The notes under the pieces: generated by a model
The model's database searches: none
Told to the model about the DNA's origin: nothing
The model's input: the letters and a program-made list of their open reading frames with translations, nothing else
Shown: piece by piece, positions 37,901 to 46,153 of the stretch
Position numbering within the stretch: position 1 is the stretch's first letter
How the letters are laid out: every line of letters starts with the position of its first letter
Made by a program: the position numbers and the translations under genes
NCBI RefSeq assembly: GCF_002909445.1
Contig: NZ_PPXC01000003.1
Location: 186,001-250,000, forward strand
Length of the DNA: 64,000 bases
Origin: Arthrobacter glacialis
Lineage (GTDB): Bacteria; Actinomycetota; Actinomycetes; Actinomycetales; Micrococcaceae
Direction of reading: 5' to 3'

Positions 37901-38805
37901 TCCACGACCGTGCCAACGGCAAGAACTGGACCCCGCTGCGCGACCTGAGCGAAGACCAGGCCAAACTGTGGATCTATGACTCCCTGCTCAGCGAATACGC
38001 TGCCATGGGCTTCGAGTACGGCTACTCCGTGGAACGTCCCGACGCCTTGGTGGTGTGGGAGGCCCAGTTTGGTGACTTCGTCAATGGTGCGCAAACCATC
38101 ATCGATGAGTTCATCTCCTCCGCCGAGCAGAAGTGGGGCCAGCGTTCCTCACTGGTGCTGATGCTTCCGCACGGCTACGAAGGCCAGGGCCCCGACCACT
38201 CCTCAGCACGCATCGAGCGCTTCATGCAGATGTGTGCCGAAGAGAACATGATCGTGGCCAACCCGACCACACCGGCGTCGCACTTCCACCTGCTGCGCCG
38301 CCAGGCTTACCGCCGCCCGCGCAAGCCGTTGATCATTTTCACCCCGAAGCAGTTGCTGCGCCTGAAGGCTGCTGCTTCCTCGGTGGAGGACTTCACCACC
38401 GGCGGCTTCCGCCCGGTCATCGGCGAGCATGCTGCGTTGGAGAACAACGCTGTGGACCGCGTCATTCTGGTCTCCGGCCGCTTGTACTACGACCTGCTCG
38501 CGGCACGCGAGAAGGCCGGGGACAACAAGGCTGCCATCATCCGTGTGGAGCAGCTGTACCCGCTGCCGCTGGAGGAGATCAAGGCTGAGCTGGCAAAGTA
38601 CCCCAATGCCGAGCTGGTCTGGGCTCAGGACGAACCTGCCAACCAGGGGCCGTGGCCGTTCATGGGCCTGAACCTGGCACCCGAGCTGGATCAGAAGCTG
38701 AGCCGGGTTTCACGCCCGGCGTCAGCGGCAACAGCAACAGGTTCTGCAAAGAACCACGCCGTCGAACAGACCTTGCTGATCAAGCAGGCGTTCGAGCGTA
38801 GCTAG
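34984..38805 (+). CDS. kgd: Multifunctional 2-oxoglutarate metabolism enzyme (fused E2-E1)
   Basis: 1273 residues from GTG 34984 ([20 protein letters not shown]), the usual start of this family; GGAAGAGG lies upstream. Order of parts: a short helical N-terminus (to ~45), an Ala/Pro-rich linker (~55-150), an E2-like acyltransferase core with STYDHRVIQ (catalytic His364), then the E1 2-oxoglutarate dehydrogenase with the thiamine-diphosphate motif GDAAFAGQG (Asp690) and a transketolase-like C-terminal half. It decarboxylates 2-oxoglutarate in the TCA cycle and lacks a lipoyl domain, as in mycobacteria and corynebacteria, so it works with a separate E2/E3. In those relatives the FHA protein GarA/OdhI regulates it. 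A strong terminator follows. Confidence 0.97.
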   Translation: MPEQSIHRLPEEFGGNEWLVDELYERYKGDKSSVDAKWWPLFEGFAADDAAGNGRHTASHATPITAQIPVVQAATPVASTTPAPAAAVRAPAAEVPAETAQPVAAAPAAAKAPAAPRPPAPAKDAARTGTTPIPAQLPKSAKNNAVPEEAVQTVLRGPAKAIAVNMISSLEVPTATSVRAIPAKLLIDNRVVINSNLARARGGKVSFTHLIGYAVIKALGQFPSMNVYYDEIDGKPVAVQPPHVNFGIAIDMPKPDGTRLLMVPNIKRAETLNFAEFWRTYEDLIKRARAGKLTADDHSGTTVSLTNPGGIGTVHSVPRLSKGQAAIIGVGALDYPAEYQGASPKIIAHNAVSKILTLTSTYDHRVIQGAGSGEFLKKVHQLLLGAENFYDDIFESLRIPYEPVRWSLDLQVDPADEINKVARIQQMIHSYRVRGHLMADTDPLEYVQRKHPDLDVLTYGLTLWDLDREWPTGGFGGKAKLLLRDILGVLRDAYCRTTGVEYMHIQEPEQREWFQNELEHPYSKPSREEQLRIVSKLNSAEAFETFLQTKFVGQKRFSLEGGESLIPLLDSIISDAADDGLDEVAIGMAHRGRLNVLTNIAGKTYAQVFREFEGTQDVRSVQGSGDVKYHLGTEGTFTSDAGNETKVYLAANPSHLEAVDGVLEGIVRAKQDRLDQGENFPVLPIMVHGDAAFAGQGVVAETLNLSQLRGYRTGGTIHIVVNNQVGFTTAPSSSRSSVYSTDVAKMIQAPVFHVNGDDPEAVVRTAQLAYQFQQRFRKDVVIDMVCYRRRGHNEGDDPSMTQPLMYNLIEAKRSVRRLYTEALIGRGDITEEEATQLLRDYQERLERVFAETHAAQTSPIPIVTKDAAAVSDLERPIAQQSDSGVNDPQVTAISAEMLAKIGSVHMAIPEGFEVHQKLKPLLEKREAMSREGNIDWGFGELSAFGSLLLEGVPVRMAGQDSRRGTFVQRHAVFHDRANGKNWTPLRDLSEDQAKLWIYDSLLSEYAAMGFEYGYSVERPDALVVWEAQFGDFVNGAQTIIDEFISSAEQKWGQRSSLVLMLPHGYEGQGPDHSSARIERFMQMCAEENMIVANPTTPASHFHLLRRQAYRRPRKPLIIFTPKQLLRLKAAASSVEDFTTGGFRPVIGEHAALENNAVDRVILVSGRLYYDLLAAREKAGDNKAAIIRVEQLYPLPLEEIKAELAKYPNAELVWAQDEPANQGPWPFMGLNLAPELDQKLSRVSRPASAATATGSAKNHAVEQTLLIKQAFERS

Positions 38806-38814
38806 AACACCATG

Positions 38815-38850
38815 GATGCCCGGTCTGCATTATCAGGTCGGGCATCTTTT
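38815..38850 (+). terminator. Intrinsic terminator of kgd
   Basis: GATGCCCG (38815-38822) pairs with CGGGCATC (38839-38846) and is followed by TTTTCTTT. Confidence 0.9.
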
Positions 38851-38888
38851 CTTTGGACTTCAAAATTTGTAGGAATGAAAGGGGCGCC

Positions 38889-39488
38889 GTGGACAAGCGG
38901 GAACTGCGCATTGTGGCTGTGGGGGACGAGTTGGTTGCAGGTGTGGGCGATCCCCGCGCACTGGGCTGGCTGGGCAGGGTTTTGGCAAGGACTCCACAGG
39001 ACACCATCACGGTTGAGCCGTTTGTCCTGGCGTGCCCGCGCGAGGGCACCGAGGCGCTGGCGGGACGCTGGCTGCACGAGGCCGGGCGCCGATTTGATGA
39101 TTTCCACGAGAACCGGCTGGTCATAGGTCTCTCCGGCCGAGACATCGAGTACGGTCTCTCCACCGCCCGAAGCCGGCTGAATCTTGCCAACATCTTAGAT
39201 GGCGCCACCCAGCTGAACATTCCCGTGTTTGTGGTGGGCCCGCCGCCGTCGTTGGATCCTGCGCTGAACCGGAAACTGGCCGAGCTCAACGCAGCCTTTG
39301 CCGATGTCACCACGCGGCGCAAGCACCACTACGTTGACACCTTTGCACCGCTGCAGAACCACGAGCAGTGGCGCAATGACGTGGCGGCCAACGCGGGCAC
39401 CCCCGGCCAGGCCGGCTACGGCCTCATGGCGTGGCTGGTGCTGCACCGCGGCTGGTACCAGTGGCTGGACCTGCCCGAGTCCGCCTAG
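38889..39488 (+). CDS. SGNH/GDSL-hydrolase-like protein lacking the nucleophile serine
   Basis: 199 residues from GTG 38889, preceded by AAAGGGG. The fold is recognisable: strand and block I VAVGDELVAGVGDPRALGWLGRVLA, a later VIGLSGRD, PVFVVGPPP and near the end YVDTFAPL. In the block I position where GDSL hydrolases carry the catalytic Ser (GDS), this protein has Glu (GDE). Either catalysis is altered or the protein is a binding or regulatory relative. No signal peptide, so cytoplasmic. It stands alone between the kgd terminator and repeat copy 3. Confidence 0.7.
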   Translation: MDKRELRIVAVGDELVAGVGDPRALGWLGRVLARTPQDTITVEPFVLACPREGTEALAGRWLHEAGRRFDDFHENRLVIGLSGRDIEYGLSTARSRLNLANILDGATQLNIPVFVVGPPPSLDPALNRKLAELNAAFADVTTRRKHHYVDTFAPLQNHEQWRNDVAANAGTPGQAGYGLMAWLVLHRGWYQWLDLPESA

Positions 39489-39503
39489 CCCGCCCCCCTC
39501 TCC

Positions 39504-39564
39504 GCCGAACGGGCAGTAGTTGTTGATGTTTCCCCGGAACATCAACAACTACTGCCCGTTCGGC
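39504..39564. repeat. Long hairpin repeat, family A, copy 3
   Basis: Left arm 39504-39530, 7-base loop TCCCCGG, right arm 39538-39564; 27 bp perfectly paired. It begins 15 bp after the stop of the SGNH-like gene. ATTTTTTATTT follows, so this copy has all parts of an intrinsic terminator on the plus strand. Confidence 0.95.
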
Positions 39565-39575
39565 ATTTTTTATTT

Positions 39576-39641
39576 CGCGATATATCTTGTTTTGTGGCGC
39601 AACGCGTTATATCGTGTTTCACATGGACGCGATATAACGCG
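39576..39641. promoter_or_regulatory. PadR-type operator region
   Basis: A 12-bp perfect inverted repeat, CGCGTTATATCG (39603-39614) and CGATATAACGCG (39630-39641), plus a third related element CGCGATATATC (39576-39586). Sequences rich in ATATCGCGATAT are typical of PadR-family binding sites. The cluster lies directly upstream of the DUF4097-padR pair. Confidence 0.7.
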
Positions 39642-39656
39642 AATGAAGGAGTAGCA

Positions 39657-40481
39657 ATGAATCAGGATTTGTGGTCCATTAGCGACCCGCAAACACTTGA
39701 ATTTGCCGGAGTTGCCGAAGTTAAGGTGGCCCTGGTCAAGGGGCGCTTTGACATTGTGGTGACGGAAGGGCCAAAAGCAACGCTGGAAATCTCCGAAGTG
39801 GAGGGCCAACCCCTGGAGGTGCGCTTCAGCAACGGAACGTTGAAAGTGGAACATTTCAATGCCTCCAACTGGTTGCAGCGGCTGATCAACTTTCAACAGG
39901 GCGCAAGTGCCGTCATCAGCATTGCGGTTCCGCCAGGAACATTTGTCTCTGCAAGCACCGTCAACGCCGATGGCATGGTCAGCGGCAGCGCGAAGACGAC
40001 CCTGCGCACAGTCACTGGTTCCTTGATGGCCGACGCCACCGAGGGGCTTCTCACCCTGGACACCGTGAGCGGGGAAATCATTGCCCGTGACCACCGCGGC
40101 GACTTGGTGGCCAAAAGCGTCTCAGGGGACGTCATGGCCTCGGGGGAACTGAACAACGTCCGGGCCAGCACAGTTTCCGGCAACGTCAGCTTCGACCTGC
40201 ACGGCACACCCCTAACCTTGAAGGCCAAATCTGTCTCTGGTGACGTCACGGTCCGGCTGCCCAGGACCGTTGGCGTCCACGTGACATCAACCAGCGCCTC
40301 GGGGACCCTGCTAGTGGACGGGGAGCGGCACAGCAACCTGGGCCAGAGCACCACGGTCTCCACGGGCCCGGCCACCCCACTGCTCATTGCCCACACCTCG
40401 ACAGTGTCCGGAGCTGTCTCAATGGTGTACGCCCCGGAAGAACCGCATCTGGACATCTCCTTGACCAAGGAGGAGAACTAA
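39657..40481 (+). CDS. DUF4097 family beta-repeat protein
   Basis: 274 residues from ATG 39657, five bases after GAAGGAG. After the N-terminal ~80 residues the sequence is a run of short beta repeats with recurring VSG-D/N steps (TVSGEIIARD, SVSGDVMAS, TVSGNVSFD, SVSGDVTVR, TVSGAVSM), typical of the DUF4097 beta-helix or adhesin-like fold. No signal peptide or membrane helix, so it seems cytoplasmic. Function unknown. The stop overlaps the padR start by one base, and the pair shares a PadR-like operator, so it is probably the regulator's main target. Confidence 0.85.
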   Translation: MNQDLWSISDPQTLEFAGVAEVKVALVKGRFDIVVTEGPKATLEISEVEGQPLEVRFSNGTLKVEHFNASNWLQRLINFQQGASAVISIAVPPGTFVSASTVNADGMVSGSAKTTLRTVTGSLMADATEGLLTLDTVSGEIIARDHRGDLVAKSVSGDVMASGELNNVRASTVSGNVSFDLHGTPLTLKAKSVSGDVTVRLPRTVGVHVTSTSASGTLLVDGERHSNLGQSTTVSTGPATPLLIAHTSTVSGAVSMVYAPEEPHLDISLTKEEN

Positions 40482-41089
40482 TGCCTCCCGTCTTCGCCCA
40501 CGGCGCCCTGCGCCTGTACCTGCTCGCCGTTCTCGAGGAGGGGCCCCAACACGGTTATGAGATCATCCGGGCCTTGACAGACCGCTTCGGCGGCACCTAC
40601 TCCCCCAGCGCCGGCACCGTGTACCCGAGGCTGGCCAAACTTCAGGAGGAGGGGCTGCTGGCAACCACAATGGAGGGGCGGCGCACCGTCTACTCCCTGA
40701 CGCCAGCCGGACGGGTCGAGCTTGAACAGCGCCGCCATGAGCTGACGGAAGTGCAGGCAAGCATTTCCGCCTCCGTGCGCAGGCTCGCCGACGATATCCG
40801 TGTGGATCTCCAGGAGAACATGCGCAGCCTGCGGGCAGATCTGGCAGCCACCGCCGAAAACGCCAAAACCCAAGCCCGCCAGGCAGCACGAACCCCGCAC
40901 AGCGAAACGGCAGTCACCGGCAGGCAACTCAAGGAGGCCGAGTTTCTGCTGCAAAAATTCCGCGACGACCTTCGTTTGGATTTGCGCCTGCACGCCGCCC
41001 GGAACGGAATGGACGAGTTGGCGCTTGAGACGATGCGAACAGTTCTGAATCAGTCGGCCATTGCCATCCGCGCCTCGTTGAGGAAGTGA
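40481..41089 (+). CDS. PadR-family transcriptional regulator
   Basis: 202 residues, ATG sharing one base with the previous stop (TAATG), AAGGAGGAG upstream. PadR winged helix: LRLYLLAVLEEGPQHGYEIIRALTDRFGG, then YSPSAGTVYPRLAKLQEEGLLATTMEGRRTVYSLTPAGR. The helical dimerisation part is unusually long and Arg/Ala-rich (~90-200), like the Vir-type PadR_2 group. It most likely represses its own operon from the palindromes at 39576-39641; inducer unknown. Confidence 0.92.
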   Translation: MPPVFAHGALRLYLLAVLEEGPQHGYEIIRALTDRFGGTYSPSAGTVYPRLAKLQEEGLLATTMEGRRTVYSLTPAGRVELEQRRHELTEVQASISASVRRLADDIRVDLQENMRSLRADLAATAENAKTQARQAARTPHSETAVTGRQLKEAEFLLQKFRDDLRLDLRLHAARNGMDELALETMRTVLNQSAIAIRASLRK

Positions 41090-41180
41090 CCGGGGCCCTC
41101 GGTTAGGCACGCAAGAGTCATTTATGCCAAAATGGGTAAGGATCGTTTTTAAAGGTCTTTCTAGATGATTGGAGACAGCT

Positions 41181-41255
41181 ATGTCGAAGCGTTCACGTAA
41201 GCGTCGGGATCGTAAAAAGGGCGGCGCTAACCACGGTAAGCGTCCCAACACGTAA
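41181..41255 (+). CDS. Ribosomal protein bL37, 24 residues
   Basis: A 24-codon gene: starts MSKRSRKRRDRKKGG and ends ANHGKRPNT, almost all Lys/Arg. It closely matches the mycobacterial 50S protein bL37 as I recall it, including the NHGKRPN end. GGAG lies seven bases before the ATG and a strong terminator follows within 20 bp, so this is a genuine single-gene unit. It binds 23S rRNA in actinobacterial ribosomes. It is too short for usual gene callers and easily missed. Confidence 0.88.
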   Translation: MSKRSRKRRDRKKGGANHGKRPNT

Positions 41256-41272
41256 ATCTTGACGTAAAAAGC

Positions 41273-41308
41273 AAAAGCCCGCTCCGCCATGTGGCGGGGC
41301 GGGCTTTT
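41273..41308 (+). terminator. Intrinsic terminator of the bL37 gene
   Basis: AAAAGCCCGC (41273-41282) pairs with GCGGGCTTTT (41299-41308), with CGCC/GGCG extending the stem inside. Confidence 0.93.
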
Positions 41309-41345
41309 GTACTTTTGCCAAGACACGAGAAGATCAGGCCAAGGT

Positions 41346-41351
41346 TAGGCT
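41346..41351 (+). promoter_or_regulatory. -10 box TAGGCT of the truncated haemoglobin gene
   Basis: TAGGCT ends six bases before the ATG at 41358, so the transcript probably starts at or next to the start codon. Confidence 0.55.
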
Positions 41352-41357
41352 GGAGTC

Positions 41358-41900
41358 ATGGACATCTCACCGACCAAGTCCGGAAGAACGGCGTCGCACC
41401 TTCTCGCCTACGCCCCTGCAGGGGCACCTGAGCCGGAGTCGCAGCTGGCTGACATTGACAACCGCGCGGACATCCTGCGATTGGTGGAGGCCTTCTATAG
41501 TGAGGCTTTTGCCGATGATCTCATTGGGCCCATCTTCACCGAGGTGGTGCAGATGGACCTGGCAGAACATCTGCCCATCATGGCCGACTTCTGGCAAACT
41601 GTACTGTTCAAGGCCGGGCTCTACCAACGCAATGCGCTGAAGATCCACTTTGATATATCTGCCAAGGAACCGCTGACCCTGGAGCACTTCAACAGGTGGT
41701 TGCGGCTGTGGAGCCGCACCGTGGACAGTCTCTTTGCCGGCGAAAAAGCCGAACTGGCAAAAGCCCAAGCCCATGTGATCGCAGGCTCCATGCACCGCCG
41801 CGTGAGCGGCCGTCCGGCCAGCGCCTACAGCACCATCACCCTGCGGCCGGAACCCGGTTCCGGTGCTGCCGGGGCAGGCAGTGAGCCACGCGGCGGCTGA
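41358..41900 (+). CDS. Group III truncated haemoglobin
   Basis: 180 residues. The globin core (~30-135) begins DIDNRADILRLVEAFYSEAFADDLIGPIF and has the proximal-His block LTLEHFNRWLRLW (His110), plus the FWQTVLF segment of helix E. Group III globins are cytoplasmic haem proteins of uncertain role, linked to oxygen or nitrogen oxide chemistry. There are about 30 extra Ser/Ala/Pro residues at each end compared with the core. A -10 box six bases before the ATG suggests leaderless expression. Convergent with rsrA, six bases apart. Confidence 0.88.
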   Translation: MDISPTKSGRTASHLLAYAPAGAPEPESQLADIDNRADILRLVEAFYSEAFADDLIGPIFTEVVQMDLAEHLPIMADFWQTVLFKAGLYQRNALKIHFDISAKEPLTLEHFNRWLRLWSRTVDSLFAGEKAELAKAQAHVIAGSMHRRVSGRPASAYSTITLRPEPGSGAAGAGSEPRGG

Positions 41901-41906
41901 GCTGGC

Positions 41907-42167
41907 CTAGACTGCCGCAGGCTTGCTCTCGTGCAGGCGGGCCAAAATAGCTGCCTTGAGTGTTTCCGGAGCCGCTTCCTTGCAGGAACGCTTAACAACC
42001 GTGCGAATCACGCATTCCAGGTCATACTGGTGCGCGCAGTCCTCGCAGCCGTCCAGGTGGGCCTTGATCTCGGCAAGGTCATCGAGGGACAGCGCCCCGT
42101 CGAGGTACTCGTAGATCCGTCCGACCCGTTCGTCGTCGCAATCTCCGAGGCTTTGGCAGTCGCCCAT
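41907..42167 (-). CDS. rsrA: Mycothiol-system anti-sigma factor RsrA
   Basis: 86 residues, zinc anti-sigma (ZAS) family. The HLDGCEDC segment is the H-x3-C-x2-C motif; further cysteines stand near the N-terminus (GDCQSLGDCDD) and at ECVIRTVVKRSC. RsrA holds its sigma factor while reduced and releases it when disulfide bonds form and zinc is lost. The start lies two bases after the sigma factor stop, so the two are made together. Confidence 0.93.
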   Translation of the reverse strand: MGDCQSLGDCDDERVGRIYEYLDGALSLDDLAEIKAHLDGCEDCAHQYDLECVIRTVVKRSCKEAAPETLKAAILARLHESKPAAV

Positions 42168-42169
42168 GA

Positions 42170-42949
42170 TTATTTCTCCGTTTCCGTCATTTGAGTGGCG
42201 TCCTTGACATAGCCGCGATCCACGGCGTAGTCGGCCAACATATCTCGTAAAAGCTTCCGTCCCCTGTGCAACCGCGACATCACGGTGCCAATGGGGGTGT
42301 TCATGATCTCTGAAATTTCTTTGTACGCAAAACCTTCCACGTCGGCAAAATACACCGCGAGCCGGAACTCTTCCGGAATGGCCTGCAAAGCGTTCTTCAC
42401 ATCTGAATCCGGCAAGTGGTCCAGGGCGTCTGCCTCGGCCGAGCGCAGGCCGCGCGAGGTGTGCGATTCTGCCCGGGCCAGCTGCCAGTCCTCAACGCTG
42501 TCGGAATTCGACTGCAGCGGCTCACGCTGGCGCTTGCGGTACAGGTTGATGTACGTGTTGGTCAGAATCCTGTACAGCCACGCCTTTAGATTGGTGCCAG
42601 GCTTGTACTGGTGGAAAGCCGAGAACGCCTTGGTGTAGGCCTCCTGCACCAGATCTTCGGCATCACTGGGATTGCGTGCCATACGCATGGCTGCAGAATA
42701 CAGCTGATCAACATAGACCATGGCATCACGTTCAAAGCGCGCACGCCTCTGATCGGTGGTTTCGGTGACAACGTCCACCCCCTCCACGTCAGTGGCCCGC
42801 ACGACGGCTGGCTCCTTCGCAGTGGGTTGCTCGGCGTCGGGGCTCGCAACGGCTGACTCGATGGTTTGCTCAGGCTCGGAAATGTTCATCACTGTTGAGT
42901 CTATGCTCAGACTCAGCTTCAGGGGTGCCGGATGGCTCAGTGTCTGCAT
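42170..42949 (-). CDS. sigH: ECF sigma factor SigH/SigR, oxidative stress
   Basis: 259 residues from ATG 42949 (AAGGAAAGGCGGCA before it); an in-frame ATG at 43006 would give 278. Region 2 has [48 protein letters not shown] spread over residues ~95-145. Region 4 has [45 protein letters not shown]. It directs RNA polymerase to thiol-oxidative stress genes and is held by RsrA, encoded next. An acidic ~80-residue N-terminal extension precedes region 2. A perfect SigR-type promoter lies 11 bp upstream of the 43006 ATG, so the transcript it makes could start translation there. Confidence 0.93.
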   Translation of the reverse strand: MQTLSHPAPLKLSLSIDSTVMNISEPEQTIESAVASPDAEQPTAKEPAVVRATDVEGVDVVTETTDQRRARFERDAMVYVDQLYSAAMRMARNPSDAEDLVQEAYTKAFSAFHQYKPGTNLKAWLYRILTNTYINLYRKRQREPLQSNSDSVEDWQLARAESHTSRGLRSAEADALDHLPDSDVKNALQAIPEEFRLAVYFADVEGFAYKEISEIMNTPIGTVMSRLHRGRKLLRDMLADYAVDRGYVKDATQMTETEK

Positions 42950-43016
42950 TGCCGCCTTTCCTTCGAATGATTTGTCCGTGCAGCCAACCCCCACGGGAAC
43001 TGTCACATACCTACTA

Positions 43017-43042
43017 AACCCGGGAACGACGTCGGATATTCC
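43017..43042 (-). promoter_or_regulatory. SigH/SigR-dependent promoter of sigH
   Basis: On the minus strand GGAAT (43042-43038), exactly 18 bp, GTT (43019-43017): the consensus of SigR/SigH promoters. Predicted start near 43010. It points to positive autoregulation. Confidence 0.85.
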
Positions 43043-43154
43043 GCAAACACGGCATCAGCGAAAGAGACGTGGGAGACTTAGATACAGCACCAGCTTTCCG
43101 TTTGGCCAGTAGAAAAGTCAGCGGGAAGATTAGAGCACATCCAAGGAGGCCTAC

Positions 43155-43670
43155 TTGTCCATTGTTCGCGCACTTGCCCGCCCCATGTTGGCATCATCGT
43201 TCATCCTCGCCGGCCTTGACCGGTTGCGCCATGCAGACCAGACGGCTGCGCAATTGAGCCCCGTTCTGCGACCGCTCAGCGCCGCTTTGCCCATGGAGGC
43301 GAGCGAGAAGACCCTGGCACGCGTGCTGGCCGGGACCCAGGTAGGTGCAGGCATTTTGCTGGCCACGGGGAAATCCTCCCGCGCAGCAGCTGTGGTGCTC
43401 GCCGTGACGGCTGGCCTGACCACTGTGGTGGAATATCGCAACGCCGAGCCCACCAGCAAGGAAAATCGTTCCCACCGCCGCAACCAGCTGGCCAAGAACA
43501 TTGGCCTGATCGGCGGGGCACTGCTGGCAAGCGTGGACACGGCTGGACGCCCCGGCTTGGCTTGGCGTGCGGAAAAGCTGATCGCATCCGGCAAGAAGAC
43601 CACCCACAAGCAATTGAAGAATGCGGACAAGACAGTTCGCGCGCTAGCTCACGATGTGACAGGACAGTAA
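43155..43670 (+). CDS. DoxX-family membrane protein
   Basis: 171 residues from TTG 43155, four bases after AAGGAGG. Four hydrophobic segments: ~5-20 (ARPMLASSFILAGLDRLRHAD), ~60-72, ~75-92 and ~112-130. The N-terminal ARPMLASSFILAGLDRLRH and the central GTQVGAGILLATGKSSR patterns fit DoxX-like proteins found beside thiol-stress genes in actinobacteria. Lys-rich C-terminal tail. It is divergent from sigH and six bases upstream of aroA. Function not established; a role in membrane redox defence is possible. Confidence 0.8.
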   Translation: MSIVRALARPMLASSFILAGLDRLRHADQTAAQLSPVLRPLSAALPMEASEKTLARVLAGTQVGAGILLATGKSSRAAAVVLAVTAGLTTVVEYRNAEPTSKENRSHRRNQLAKNIGLIGGALLASVDTAGRPGLAWRAEKLIASGKKTTHKQLKNADKTVRALAHDVTGQ

Positions 43671-43676
43671 TTACCC

Positions 43677-45005
43677 ATGACCGCAGCCCATTGGCCCGCA
43701 CCCTTCTCCACAAAACCCTTGGATGCCACAGTCACCATTCCGGCCTCCAAGTCGCTGACCAACAGGTATCTTGTCCTCGCCGCCATTGCCGACGGCCAAT
43801 CGCGCTTGCGCGCACCCCTGCAGTCCCGCGACTCTGATCTGATGATCGGCGCCCTGCGTGCCATGGGTGCGGGCATTGCCGAAGTTCCCGGCAGCGGCGG
43901 CGTCCCTGATCTTGTGGTCACACCCATTCCTGCCGGTTTTGCAGCACCCGACGGCGGCATCCTGGTGGACTGCGGCCTGGCCGGCACGGTGATGCGCTTT
44001 GTCCCCCCGCTGGCTGCCCTAGTCAACGGCCCGGTAAGGTTCGACGGCGATCCCGCGGCCCTTGTTCGCCCCATGGCTCCCCTTGTGGCTGCGTTGGAGG
44101 GACTTGGAGTGCTGGTCGAAGACGGCGGGGACGGTTTCCTGCCCTTCACCGTGCACGGCACCGGAGCTGTTGAGGGCGGCCACGTGCGTATTGACGCCGG
44201 CGGGTCTTCGCAGTTTATTTCTGCCATGTTGCTGGTCGCCTCGCGTTTTGTCCAGGGCCTGCACCTGGAGCACACCGGCGATTCCGTACCTAGCGTTGAC
44301 CACATTTCCATGACAGTGGAAATCCTGCGGTCCGTGGGTGTTGTTGTTGACGATTCCACCCCGAACCACTGGATCGTCGCGCCCGGCCCCGTCGCCGCCT
44401 TTGACGTGGTGCTGGAACAAGACCTCTCCAACGCCGGCCCGTTCCTGGCTGCCGCACTGGCCACCCGTGGCACCGTGCGTATCCCCAACTGGCCCGCCAA
44501 CACCACCCAGGTGGGTGACAAATGGCGTGAAATCCTGCCCCAGTTCGGCGCCACGGTGACCCTCGAAGACGGTGTTTTGACAGTGACCGGCGGCCCTGAG
44601 ATCCACGGCGTGGACATTGCCGACACCAGTGAGCTGGCACCGTCAACGGCAGCCATCTGCGCTCTGGCCTCAACCCCGTCGCGCCTGCGCGGCATTTCCC
44701 ACTTGCGCGGGCACGAAACTGACCGCTTGGCGGCCTTGGTTGCTGAAATCAACGCCCTAGGCGGCAATGCCGAAGAAACCGAGGATGGGCTCATCATCAC
44801 CCCGGCCCCCCTTCGCGGCGGCGTTTTTCACAGCTACCACGACCACCGCATGGCCACGGCTGGCGCCATCATCGGCTTGGCCGTGCCCGGCGTCGAGGTT
44901 GAAAATATTGGCACCACCGCCAAAACAATGCCCGATTTCCCGGCCATGTGGGCGGCCATGGTGTCACAGACTGCAGCGGCCGACACAACAGCGGCCAGAG
45001 CGTAA
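43677..45005 (+). CDS. aroA: 3-phosphoshikimate 1-carboxyvinyltransferase (EPSP synthase)
   Basis: 442 residues. Shikimate pathway step joining PEP and shikimate-3-phosphate. Typical motifs: VTIPASKSLTNRYLVLAAIADG (start of domain 1), LVDCGLAGTVMRFVPPLAAL with the GxxGTxxRF-type PEP site, DAGGSSQFISAMLL, and near the end RLRGISHLRGHETDRLAAL and SYHDHRMATAGAI. Length is normal. Ends four bases before rsgA; with the DoxX-like gene they form one operon. Confidence 0.97.
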   Translation: MTAAHWPAPFSTKPLDATVTIPASKSLTNRYLVLAAIADGQSRLRAPLQSRDSDLMIGALRAMGAGIAEVPGSGGVPDLVVTPIPAGFAAPDGGILVDCGLAGTVMRFVPPLAALVNGPVRFDGDPAALVRPMAPLVAALEGLGVLVEDGGDGFLPFTVHGTGAVEGGHVRIDAGGSSQFISAMLLVASRFVQGLHLEHTGDSVPSVDHISMTVEILRSVGVVVDDSTPNHWIVAPGPVAAFDVVLEQDLSNAGPFLAAALATRGTVRIPNWPANTTQVGDKWREILPQFGATVTLEDGVLTVTGGPEIHGVDIADTSELAPSTAAICALASTPSRLRGISHLRGHETDRLAALVAEINALGGNAEETEDGLIITPAPLRGGVFHSYHDHRMATAGAIIGLAVPGVEVENIGTTAKTMPDFPAMWAAMVSQTAAADTTAARA

Positions 45006-45009
45006 GGGC

Positions 45010-46128
45010 ATGGCAAAGGACTACAGCAACTGGGACGAATCCGACGTCCGGGTCAGGGCCAACAAGAAGGGCAGCCGGCCGCGCACCAAGGACAGGCCCG
45101 CTTACGAGGAAGCCATCATTGGCCGCATTGTTACGGTTGACCGCGGACGCTACACAGCCATTATCGATGAGAATCAGTCCACCGAACGCACCCTGATCGC
45201 CGCCAGGGCCAGGGAACTGCGGCGCAATCCAGTGGTCGCTGGTGACTTTGTGGCACTGGTGGGTGATGTCACGGGCAAGCCGGATACCTTGGCCCGGCTG
45301 GTTCGCATCGAGGAACGCCGAACGCTGCTGCGCCGCAGTGCCGACGACACCGATCCCGTGGAGCGGGCGGTGGTGGCCAATGCCGACCAACTGGTCATCG
45401 TGGTGGCCGCTGCCAACCCCGAGCCCCGTACCGGCTTCATCGACAGGGCCCTGGTGGCCGCATACGACGCCGGCATTGCACCGCTGCTGTTGATCACCAA
45501 AACGGACATCAAGGACCCTTCGGAGCTTCTTGCCAATTACGAACACCTCGACATGACTGTCATCATCAGCCGGACCGCTGCCGACGGCGCATCAGGCATC
45601 GACGCCCGCAGCGACGACGGCGATTCGGCCCTCTTGGCAGGCGGTGCCGTGGAGCAATTGCACAGCTACCTCGACGGCAAGGTCAGCGTCATGGTGGGCC
45701 ACTCCGGCGTGGGCAAGTCCACCATGGTCAACGCCTTGACGGGTTCGCGGCGGGCAACCGGCGGCGTCAATGCCGTCACGGGCCGCGGGCGCCACACCTC
45801 CTCATCGGCGCTTGCCCTGCGAATCGAAGACGGCAAACCCGGCTCCTGGATCATTGACACCCCGGGCATCCGCTCCTTCGGACTGGCCCATGTGAACCCG
45901 GACAGGATCCTCCAAGCCTTCCCCGATCTGCAGCCCGGCACGGACGACTGTGAACGCGGTTGCAAGCATGACAGTGTCGCGGTGAACTGCGGCCTGGACC
46001 CCTATGTGGCTGCAGGGCTCGCCGGCGACGCCGGACCGGCCCGCCTTGCCTCGCTGCGCCGCCTGCTGGGCACCAGCGACAGGACAGAGGGCCGCGCCGC
46101 GGAAAAGGAACTGGGCATCATCGAGTAG
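45010..46128 (+). CDS. rsgA: Ribosome small-subunit GTPase RsgA
   Basis: 372 residues from ATG 45010; the longer frame runs back into aroA. A basic N-terminal tail, OB-fold (~30-110), circularly permuted GTPase with G4 LLITKTD before G1 GHSGVGKST (230-238) and G3 DTPGIRSFG, then the zinc-finger segment DDCERGCKHD...C. RsgA releases late 30S assembly factors such as RbfA. In actinobacteria it often follows aroA, as here. A cluster of family B repeats lies 25 bp after its stop. Confidence 0.95.
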   Translation: MAKDYSNWDESDVRVRANKKGSRPRTKDRPAYEEAIIGRIVTVDRGRYTAIIDENQSTERTLIAARARELRRNPVVAGDFVALVGDVTGKPDTLARLVRIEERRTLLRRSADDTDPVERAVVANADQLVIVVAAANPEPRTGFIDRALVAAYDAGIAPLLLITKTDIKDPSELLANYEHLDMTVIISRTAADGASGIDARSDDGDSALLAGGAVEQLHSYLDGKVSVMVGHSGVGKSTMVNALTGSRRATGGVNAVTGRGRHTSSSALALRIEDGKPGSWIIDTPGIRSFGLAHVNPDRILQAFPDLQPGTDDCERGCKHDSVAVNCGLDPYVAAGLAGDAGPARLASLRRLLGTSDRTEGRAAEKELGIIE

Positions 46129-46153
46129 CTGTGCTGGCCGGGCTCGGGGCGCA

